DNA from: an uncultured Colwellia sp.
GTDB lineage: Bacteria; Pseudomonadota; Gammaproteobacteria; Enterobacterales; Alteromonadaceae
Length of the DNA: 64,000 nucleotides
Reading direction: 5' to 3'
Assembly: GCA_913063325.1 (NCBI GenBank)
Contig: CAJXYE010000014.1
Location: 1-64,000, forward strand
This document shows positions 1 to 7,101 of the stretch, one piece after another; position 1 is the first letter of the stretch, and every line of letters starts with the position of its first letter. Below the pieces are notes generated by a model. It did no database searches, was not told where the DNA came from, and saw only the letters and a program-made list of their open reading frames with translations. The translations under genes and the position numbers were made by a program.

Positions 1-102
1 CCATTGGGGGTAGTGCTTATTTCAGGGCTTTGTGTTTCTGCTATATCAAGCTTTTTATTAGTACCTGTTTTAACTCAGTTATTTACTAGGGAAACAAATT
101 AA
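1..102 (+). CDS. RND-type efflux permease, C-terminal end (partial)
   Basis: The reading frame is open from the first base of the window and ends at a TAA at 100-102, giving the last 33 residues of a protein whose start lies outside. The peptide is hydrophobic with a VSAISSFLLVPVLTQLF segment. It resembles the last transmembrane helix of RND multidrug/metal efflux permeases of the AcrB/CusA type, where a conserved VPVLY-like stretch closes the protein. Only this tail is visible, so substrate and subfamily cannot be judged. The gene converges on the minus-strand operon that follows. Confidence 0.55.
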   Translation, partial: PLGVVLISGLCVSAISSFLLVPVLTQLFTRETN

Positions 103-113
103 AAAAACAAACA

Positions 114-1205
114 TTATGGTAGCTGAGTTAAGTCATCATCTTGTTTAAAATAGTCTTTTACTCGCATGTATGATTTTCTTATTAAATGCGGAATAAGCAA
201 CCTAAGCGGCATTCTAATAAGGTGTCCTCGCCAATATAAGAAAAATTCAGCGACTGTCATTTTCCAATCTCGACAACTACGGTGATTTGGCTTGAATATA
301 TTAACAAAACAAAAATCTTGAAAAAGGGTTAAAATTTTGGATTTATCTTTTAAATTATCGAGTTTTATACCATTAATTGGCGTTGAGAAAATAATATGAG
401 CATAACGAGTTGCAAGTCTTGTGTAATCAAATAATCCTATAAACTTGGCACGTGTAATAAGCTCTGCAACAAAGTTGGGTCTTGTTTGTTGAAAGTGACG
501 TATCAACATATCAAAATCTGAAATATCTCTTAAGCCATTATGAAACTCACTCTCAGTAAACAGGTGTACAGCCATATGAATACATAAATCTGTATCATCA
601 AGCGTATTAATTATTCCTGCATTTTCTACATCAACTTGAGTAAATGAAAAACTATCTATGTTTGGAGTATGCTTATTTGTTGAAGGTAAAATATTATGGT
701 GCACATCTAAAACACTACCGCGAGTAACGTGGTATAGGGGAGGGATCTCATGCATCCAAGTTCTATAATATTTTTCATCATAGTCATCAACTTCAGATTT
801 CAACCAGTTTGAAAATTTTAATATATTCTCAATTTTTTTTAAATCTTCTTTTTTTACCAATACGTCAATATCTGAAAAAGTTCTTCCAAAAGAGCAAGGC
901 AATTTTTTAGCGATATAGGCAGCACCTTTTAAGAAAGTTAATTGGCTTGATATAGACTTCAACGCTCTAGGAACCTCTAAAAATTCAACTAAAGCCTGTT
1001 TTCGTTGCTTTTCTGCAATTTTATAAGCTGACTCTAAATGCCATTTAGCATAACTTGGTTTTGAATATTCATGTACATCCATCAAATAATTTAAACGCCC
1101 AACTAATTGACATACATTTGCTTGAGCTAGCAAAATTTGCCATTGGTTTTGATTTAATGTGGATAAAATATAAGGTTTTGATAATGCTTGGACTAAGATT
1201 GACAT
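114..1205 (-). CDS. Nucleotidyltransferase family protein (NTP_transf_5-like) of the HprK/PqqD-type cassette
   Basis: This 363-residue protein has a GRTFSDIDVLV segment around residues 107-117. It supplies the two aspartates (about 112 and 114) of a nucleotidyltransferase DxD site, preceded by an LKGAAY motif. This matches the uncharacterised nucleotidyltransferase family often found beside HprK-related kinases and PqqD-like proteins. No signal peptide or membrane segment is seen, so it should be cytosolic. Its ATG lies one base after the stop of the kinase gene, so it is the last gene of a four-gene minus-strand operon. The substrate is unknown; transfer of a nucleotide to a protein or small molecule is inferred from the fold only. 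Confidence 0.72.
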   Translation of the reverse strand: MSILVQALSKPYILSTLNQNQWQILLAQANVCQLVGRLNYLMDVHEYSKPSYAKWHLESAYKIAEKQRKQALVEFLEVPRALKSISSQLTFLKGAAYIAKKLPCSFGRTFSDIDVLVKKEDLKKIENILKFSNWLKSEVDDYDEKYYRTWMHEIPPLYHVTRGSVLDVHHNILPSTNKHTPNIDSFSFTQVDVENAGIINTLDDTDLCIHMAVHLFTESEFHNGLRDISDFDMLIRHFQQTRPNFVAELITRAKFIGLFDYTRLATRYAHIIFSTPINGIKLDNLKDKSKILTLFQDFCFVNIFKPNHRSCRDWKMTVAEFFLYWRGHLIRMPLRLLIPHLIRKSYMRVKDYFKQDDDLTQLP

Positions 1206-1206
1206 A

Positions 1207-2067
1207 TTAATCTACTAAACTCGAAAGAATCTCTTTAGCTTCTTCAAAGTCACTGTATTCAAATTGGTAACAAGTAATATTTTTTAATAAATTGGCTATC
1301 ATATTAAAAGCTTCCCCCCCAAGAATATGATAATTAAAACTATGCTGAATTAATTGTTGAAAAGCTGCAATTTGAGATACAGGTGTTAATTTTGCTTGTG
1401 CATTAGCCACATATTTTGGAAAAACGATGCAATGCAAGGGGGCTGCTTCAAGCATACGCTCAACGCTTTCCTTGGGTGGTTTAAGAAGAGCTACTGTTCC
1501 TTTATGAGTATCTTTTGCAATGGTGCTAAACACTGCATTATCAACATAATTATTAATAACCTCGATAGAATCATTCTTTAAGTTAATCGGTCTTGTACAG
1601 GGATGAACTAACGAGTTAGTTAAAGAAATAAGGGCTAATTCATCTGAAAATAATCGCCAACCACTATAAACCATTGCTGCTGTGAGTGTGCTTTTGCCTG
1701 ATCCTTGTTCGGCAGGCATAATTACTACTCTGCCATTTTTTTCGATTGTACCAGCATGAAGAATTAAGAACTGATGGGCGCGTGTAGTAATACACCAATT
1801 CATACCCCACTCAAGCATGGCAAATGACTGATCTTTAGGTAATGGCTTAAAAGGAGCAAATTCATCAAGGAGAAAATCAATTTGTGGCTTAATAAAGCGT
1901 CTTAACATTGAGCGAGTGGTGATCGTAATGGGAAAGTCTATAAAAAGAGAGTTTTCAGAAAAAGCATAGTCAGCATACAAAGCTGATAAATTATCAATAA
2001 CTGCTTGGTGATCAGTTTTTATTGAAAAAGTAAAAGGGCCAATAGGTAATGTGAATTGAGCAAACAT
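1207..2067 (-). CDS. HprK-related kinase A
   Basis: The protein (286 residues) has a Walker A loop PAEQGSGKST at about residues 118-127, directly after LHAGTIEKNGRVVIM. It is followed by a WRLFSDELALI segment, the layout of the HPr kinase/phosphorylase C-terminal domain. The N-terminal domain of true HprK and the HPr substrate are not seen here. I recall a curated family called HprK-related kinase A that occurs with a PqqD-like protein and a nucleotidyltransferase, which is the order found here. By family logic it would bind ATP and phosphorylate a protein or small molecule, but no function is established. It lies between the PqqD-like gene and the nucleotidyltransferase gene. Confidence 0.8.
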   Translation of the reverse strand: MFAQFTLPIGPFTFSIKTDHQAVIDNLSALYADYAFSENSLFIDFPITITTRSMLRRFIKPQIDFLLDEFAPFKPLPKDQSFAMLEWGMNWCITTRAHQFLILHAGTIEKNGRVVIMPAEQGSGKSTLTAAMVYSGWRLFSDELALISLTNSLVHPCTRPINLKNDSIEVINNYVDNAVFSTIAKDTHKGTVALLKPPKESVERMLEAAPLHCIVFPKYVANAQAKLTPVSQIAAFQQLIQHSFNYHILGGEAFNMIANLLKNITCYQFEYSDFEEAKEILSSLVD

Positions 2068-2124
2068 GATCCGTTAAAATATTCTCTTAAAAGTATTCTT
2101 AGCGATAAAACTTAGCTAATAAAA

Positions 2125-2397
2125 TCAATTTATTTCACTGATAATACCAGACTTTAGTGCTTCTGTAATAAATTGCTGAAACTCTTCTTTCGTATTATTT
2201 ATTTCAGAAATATTTTTTTGTGAATCAGACAAAAACAGTGCAAATAAAGTCTCTCTCGAACTTGAAGTCTCAGCTAACGCAGTAATTATAGAATTAAATA
2301 AAGAGGGTAAAAAATGGGTATTACCAGTGAAGTTATTAAAGAGGGCTATGCCCTCTTTAAACTGAACAGATTGAACATTTGAGTTTATTATGTACAC
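2125..2397 (-). CDS. PqqD-like peptide-binding protein (HPr-rel-A system type)
   Basis: This 90-residue protein has the GIALFNNFTGNTHFLP segment typical of PqqD-like folds (a -G-x-TH-L-P pattern). In PqqD-like proteins this small winged-helix fold binds a leader peptide and presents it to a modifying enzyme. The start is GTG at 2397, inside the last codons of the upstream gene, giving a 10-base overlap and probable translational coupling. The partner is therefore probably the Tat-exported protein encoded just upstream. Family assignment rests on the short motif and on the neighbouring HprK-like kinase. Confidence 0.72.
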   Translation of the reverse strand: MYIINSNVQSVQFKEGIALFNNFTGNTHFLPSLFNSIITALAETSSSRETLFALFLSDSQKNISEINNTKEEFQQFITEALKSGIISEIN

Positions 2398-3191
2398 GTA
2401 TTTTGGAAGTCATTTTTTGGAAATCCATCTCTATTCGCATTTTCTAAAACTGACTGACTTGCATCCATGATTACGCTTAATGTGGTGACGAAATAAAAAT
2501 CAGCATGGACATCCCCATATTTTGAAGGACTACAGCCATTGCCTATATCATAGTCCTCAACCATATACTCCCAAAGAAGTAAGTTGAGTGCAGCAACAGC
2601 ACGTTGTTTCCACAATCCTTTTTCACTCGGATCCTTACCCAATTTATCATAATCATAATAACAATCATCGTCAGGTTTTTTAGGGTCTTCATCGTCAGGT
2701 TTTTCAGGTTCGTCATCGTCAGATTTTTTAGGTTTGCCACCGCGGAAACCAAAAGTGCTGGTATCAAAAGTTTGCTCACTACTAGCATCCTCTTCATCTT
2801 CTTTTTCTTTGCAATTGCAATTTAATGCATCAGCTATTTTAACATCGTCTGAGAATGAAGTAGAAGTTAACAAAGAAGATAGGGGTGAGTCTTTAGTTAG
2901 ACCAATTAGAGCCCAAAATCCATTGTTATTGGCATGGCCATTACACCAAGCACCACCACTATAACCCCACATAGAGCATTTGGTCGTATCATCCTGGTTT
3001 GATACGTTGTTTGATAAATTCCCCGATAAGGTACATTGTCCTGCCCAAACGGGCCTAGAGGCAATAGTTGTTAATAACGGTGCACCGATAGCTACTTTAG
3101 TTAAAAATTTACGCCTAGAATCAGTTGATGAGGAGTTAATTTCAGGTGAAACACCACTCTTTTCCTTTAGGGTATTCTTTTGCTCTGTCAT
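2388..3191 (-). CDS. Tat-exported Cys-rich, Asp/Lys/Pro-rich protein, candidate substrate of the HprK/PqqD-like cassette
   Basis: The 267-residue product starts with a 24-residue polar leader, then SRRKFLTK (25-32), a hydrophobic stretch and a VWA-G cleavage site near residue 50. This is a twin-arginine signal. The mature part has eight cysteines, including NCNC, and an acidic low-complexity linker with repeated KPDDD/KPDDE units around residues 155-177. It ends in TCT. I do not recognise the family. As the first gene of an operon with a PqqD-like carrier, a kinase-like and a nucleotidyltransferase protein, it is the obvious candidate target. A Tat signal implies export after folding or cofactor loading. 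An AGAGGG ribosome binding site lies about 9 bases before the ATG. Confidence 0.65.
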   Translation of the reverse strand: MTEQKNTLKEKSGVSPEINSSSTDSRRKFLTKVAIGAPLLTTIASRPVWAGQCTLSGNLSNNVSNQDDTTKCSMWGYSGGAWCNGHANNNGFWALIGLTKDSPLSSLLTSTSFSDDVKIADALNCNCKEKEDEEDASSEQTFDTSTFGFRGGKPKKSDDDEPEKPDDEDPKKPDDDCYYDYDKLGKDPSEKGLWKQRAVAALNLLLWEYMVEDYDIGNGCSPSKYGDVHADFYFVTTLSVIMDASQSVLENANRDGFPKNDFQNTCT

Positions 3192-3441
3192 TTCCGTTAG
3201 CCCTCTTTACAACTATACTGTCAGTTATTTTTACAAACAGCATCTAATATATCAATATCTGCATACCAATGCACTATTTGTGCCTATTAAGTTAAGTTTA
3301 TTTAAAACATATGATTAGCATGGAAAATTATGGGGTTTAATACCTGAGTGTAAATAAGTTATACAGTTATCGAATTTTTCTTTGTGAGTGGTACAATGTT
3401 TTGCAGGAATAATAAACGAGTTCGGTAGAGGATAAGCTTTA

Positions 3442-5466
3442 ATGGAGTTAATTGGCGTTTCAGGTTATGTATTAGCGGCTCTCGCTTATATTGTGTTTAT
3501 TTTGTTGTTATTAGCCGCACGAAATAAAACCCTTTCTGGTCGTTTGGTTTTGCTCTCAAGCCTTTTCGTGCTTTCTTCCAGCGTAGCAGGTGCCTTGCAA
3601 ATTTATCAAGGCTTCTCACTTAAATATGTTTTAGTATTTGAAACCTTCAAATTGGCTTTTTGGTCATTACTGATTATTTGCTCTCAATCTAATATTAATT
3701 CATTAAAAGATTTTTTCTCTCAAACAAAAATAACGCAATATCTAACAATTTGGACTATCTTATCTGCTGTTTGTTGGGGCGCAGCCTTATACTTCCCTGA
3801 AGGAGGTAAGTATATATTTTCATTGTTTTTACTACTTAACCTTTGGCTCTTAGTATTATTAGAGCAGTTATACCGTAATGCTGTGGTAAAAGTTAAATGG
3901 GCCCTGTTGTCACTTATAATTGCCTTAGGTATGTCAACCGTTTTCGATTTTGTACTGTTTGCACAAGCGGCGATGATTAATCAAATTGATTTTAATTATT
4001 GGTACGCTCGCGGTTTTGTTGTAGCAGTAGGAATGCCATTAATTTTAGTTAGTACTAAACGCATAAAAGACTGGTCGGTGAATGTCTTTGTGTCTAGAGA
4101 TGTAGTTTTTTATAGTTCTATGTTATTGATTTCTGGTTTATATTTGTTGTTGTTAGCTTTGGCAGGTTATGTTATTAACTATTTTGGTGGTGCTTGGAGT
4201 GATGTTGTTAGTATTACTTTCTTCATTCTAGGGGGAACTGTTTTAGCCGCATTATTAATTACTGAACGGCTACGTCGAGAAGTAAAAGTATTTATAACTA
4301 AGCATTTTTTTGCAAATAAATATGATTATCGTGTTGAATGGTTAAAGTCAAATGAGCAACTGGAAGTCGAAAACAGTGATAATTATTACCATAAAGCCAT
4401 GGAAATTATTTTCGAATTGCTTGATGTGCGCCAAGGAGCTTTAGTCATTAGATCGCCATTGGGAAAGTACCATTGTGCTTTTCAGCAAGATCTACCGTTA
4501 GATAAGCAGCGATTACACCATTTAGTAACGGTCGATGATTTTTGCTCCAAGCATGGTTGGATCGTTGATACCAGGGAGTATGCCACTATTGAAAATAGCT
4601 ACCCTGATTTAGAGTTGAACATTGATTATTGCCGAGATCAGGGTATTGATATCATCATTCCTATGTTTAAAAATAAAGATATTTATGGATTCTTTTTGTT
4701 AAAACTACCGTCAGATCGAAGTTTGCTAAATTGGGAAGATAGAGACTTACTTTTCGCTTTATCAAAGCAGTTAAGTAATTACCTTTCGCTAAATGAAGCC
4801 AATGAAAGTATTGCCGAATCAAAACAATTTGAAGCATTCCACCGAATGTCTGCATTTTTAGTACACGATTTAAAAAATGTTCAGGCACAACTGTCTCTGA
4901 TAAATAGTAATGCTCAGCGACATCGTAATAACCCAGAATTTGTTGATGATGTTTTTGACACAATAGAATCTGCAACAATTCGTCTTGAAAAGGTATTAAC
5001 GCAACTACGGAATAAGCAAGTCGCTGAATCGACATTGACAAAGGTTAATGTGAATTCCGTTATTGATAAAGTTGTTCAACAACGTAATGTGGATTTTCCA
5101 AAAGTGAGTACGGAAGTTTCGGGTGAAATTGAAATTGTTATTGAACAAGAAACCTTTTACTCTGTATTAAATCATTTAGTTCAAAACGCTCAAGAGGCGA
5201 CAAAAAACGACGGCTGGGTTAAGATAAAGATAGAATTATTGGAAGATGTTTTACATATTGCCATAATAGATAATGGCAGAGGTATGTCAGAACATTTTAT
5301 TAAAAATCGTTTGTTTAAAGCTTTTGATACCACTAAAGAGAATGCAGGTATGGGCATTGGCGTTTATGAAGCCAAACAATTTATTGAAAGTATTGGTGGC
5401 ACTATACAGGTGACTAGCTTTGAAAATGAAGGCAGTATTTTTCATTTGAATATCCCTCACAGATAA
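3442..5466 (+). CDS. prsK: XrtA/PEP-CTERM system sensor histidine kinase PrsK
   Basis: The 674-residue protein begins with about eight to nine hydrophobic helices (residues 1-280). A GAF-like region (about 300-455) and a histidine kinase core follow. The core shows an H box with VHDLKN (His about 475), an N box HLVQNAQEATKN (about 576), DNGRGM and a G2 box GMGIGVYEAK. This layout is that of PrsK, the membrane sensor paired with PrsR in exosortase A genomes. The signal sensed is unknown. It is followed after 37 bases by prsR, so the two are co-transcribed. An AGAGGA ribosome binding site precedes the ATG. Confidence 0.92.
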   Translation: MELIGVSGYVLAALAYIVFILLLLAARNKTLSGRLVLLSSLFVLSSSVAGALQIYQGFSLKYVLVFETFKLAFWSLLIICSQSNINSLKDFFSQTKITQYLTIWTILSAVCWGAALYFPEGGKYIFSLFLLLNLWLLVLLEQLYRNAVVKVKWALLSLIIALGMSTVFDFVLFAQAAMINQIDFNYWYARGFVVAVGMPLILVSTKRIKDWSVNVFVSRDVVFYSSMLLISGLYLLLLALAGYVINYFGGAWSDVVSITFFILGGTVLAALLITERLRREVKVFITKHFFANKYDYRVEWLKSNEQLEVENSDNYYHKAMEIIFELLDVRQGALVIRSPLGKYHCAFQQDLPLDKQRLHHLVTVDDFCSKHGWIVDTREYATIENSYPDLELNIDYCRDQGIDIIIPMFKNKDIYGFFLLKLPSDRSLLNWEDRDLLFALSKQLSNYLSLNEANESIAESKQFEAFHRMSAFLVHDLKNVQAQLSLINSNAQRHRNNPEFVDDVFDTIESATIRLEKVLTQLRNKQVAESTLTKVNVNSVIDKVVQQRNVDFPKVSTEVSGEIEIVIEQETFYSVLNHLVQNAQEATKNDGWVKIKIELLEDVLHIAIIDNGRGMSEHFIKNRLFKAFDTTKENAGMGIGVYEAKQFIESIGGTIQVTSFENEGSIFHLNIPHR

Positions 5467-5503
5467 TAAAAAAGCAAAAAATAAAAAAGGAAATAGCGTT
5501 GCT

Positions 5504-6853
5504 ATGGAAAAATTACTGATTGTAGATGACGATTCTGGTATACAAAAGCAACTAAAATGGAGCTTATCTGATTATGATGTGATTTTTGCTGATACTCGAG
5601 AAAGTGCTGTCGCCGCGGTGAGGCGTCATGAGCCAAAAGTGGTCACTTTAGATTTGGGTTTACCACCTGATGAAGCCAACGCAAGTGAAGGCTTAGCTGC
5701 GTTAAAAGAAATACTAATTATTGCGCCACATACTAAAATCATTGTTATAACCGGCAACGATGATCGTACTAATGCACTCAAAGCAATAGAAATGGGCGCT
5801 TATGATTTTTATCAAAAACCAGTAGATTCTGATGTGATTAATGTGATTGTTTCACGCGCTTTTAGTTTAGCTAATATTGAAACTGAAAATCGCACAATGA
5901 AGGCTGTTGTGGGAAGTGATACAGGCATTATTGGTAGTAGTGAGAGTATAGAACGCTTAAGAACTATGGTTCACCGAATTGCACCTACAGAGATTTCTGC
6001 TTTATTATTGGGTGAAAGTGGCACAGGTAAAGAAGTTACCGCAAAAGCTGTCCATCAAGTAAGTAATAGAAAAGATAAGCCATTTATTGCTATTAACTGT
6101 GCATCAATTCCAGAAACTTTATTAGAAAGTGAACTGTTTGGTTTTGAAAAAGGTGCCTTTACTGGTGCCCATAAAACCACTATGGGTAAAATTGAATGCG
6201 CTCAAGGAGGGACATTATTCCTTGATGAAATAGGCGATATGCCCTTTAATTTACAGGCTAAATTACTACGATTTTTACAAGAAAAAGTGATTGAGCGATT
6301 AGGGGGAAGGCAAGAGATCCCCGTTGATGTAAGGGTGGTGTGTGCGACTAATCAAAATTTGGAAGAAATGGTCGCCAATAAAGAGTTTCGTGAAGATTTA
6401 TTTTATCGAATTACCGAAATTACCTTAAATATACCACCGTTACGCGATCGAGATGAAGATGTAATAATCTTAGCTAATTTCTTTTTGCAGCAGTATGCTA
6501 CCGACTATAAAAGAAATATTAAGTCTTTTTCTGATGATGGCCTTCAAGCATTAAAAGAACATCGCTGGCCTGGTAATATTCGTGAATTGCAGAATAAAGT
6601 AAAATCTTCTGTGATCATGACTACGGGCTCACAAGTTACTGCATTTGATTTAGGTTTTTATGACCATAGTAATGCGGAGTATGAACTGTCTTTGAATTTA
6701 CGCGCAGTACGTGAGCAGGCAGAGACTATTGCGATACAAAAAGCTTATGCGTTATCAGCAGGGAATATGTCTAAAGCATCTGAATTATTAGGTGTCACAA
6801 GGCCAACTTTGTATTCATTAATTGAAAAATATGAATTGAATATTAATAGCTAA
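5504..6853 (+). CDS. prsR: Sigma-54-dependent response regulator PrsR
   Basis: This is a 449-residue NtrC-type regulator. The receiver domain (1-120) has the acidic pair in VDDD, the phospho-acceptor in VVTLDLGLPP (about 52) and the lysine in YQKP. The AAA+ domain shows GESGTGKE (Walker A, about 168), the GAFTGA loop that contacts sigma-54 and GGTLFLDEIGD (Walker B). A Fis-type helix-turn-helix ends the protein (NMSKASELLGVTRPTLYSLI). In exosortase A genomes this regulator is thought to activate PEP-CTERM genes. A sigma-54 promoter found here at 11044-11058 upstream of the PEP-CTERM gene agrees with that. Confidence 0.93.
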   Translation: MEKLLIVDDDSGIQKQLKWSLSDYDVIFADTRESAVAAVRRHEPKVVTLDLGLPPDEANASEGLAALKEILIIAPHTKIIVITGNDDRTNALKAIEMGAYDFYQKPVDSDVINVIVSRAFSLANIETENRTMKAVVGSDTGIIGSSESIERLRTMVHRIAPTEISALLLGESGTGKEVTAKAVHQVSNRKDKPFIAINCASIPETLLESELFGFEKGAFTGAHKTTMGKIECAQGGTLFLDEIGDMPFNLQAKLLRFLQEKVIERLGGRQEIPVDVRVVCATNQNLEEMVANKEFREDLFYRITEITLNIPPLRDRDEDVIILANFFLQQYATDYKRNIKSFSDDGLQALKEHRWPGNIRELQNKVKSSVIMTTGSQVTAFDLGFYDHSNAEYELSLNLRAVREQAETIAIQKAYALSAGNMSKASELLGVTRPTLYSLIEKYELNINS

Positions 6854-6868
6854 CTAAATATAAATTTT

Positions 6869-7051
6869 CATGCCTATGTAGATCAATCTGGAACAATTCA
6901 AAATTGGACGAAAACGTCATTCCAGTTATGTTTTAGGCTGACGTCACATGGATGTGATTTATTCGAGAATGCAGGACGCACATTCTCCTGAGTCCAAACT
7001 AAAAGACAATGGATCTTCGACAAAATACTTCGAAGATGACGTTATCAATGA
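6869..7051 (+). repeat. Long form of the A-M-B palindromic repeat, copy 1
   Basis: This 183-bp element lies between prsR and prsT. It holds module A (GTCATTCCAG...GGCTGACGTCA), a middle hairpin M with an AGAATG/CATTCT stem and module B (GGATCTTCGA...TCGAAGATGAC). A second copy of exactly the same length lies inverted at 51687-51869. By eye the two agree at about 85% of positions without gaps. A shorter form without M is at 49579-49662. Confidence 0.85.
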
Positions 7052-7101
7052 GTTCCTGAGTTAAGTACATAAGTACATAAATTTTTAAGGAAATGATCTA
7101 A

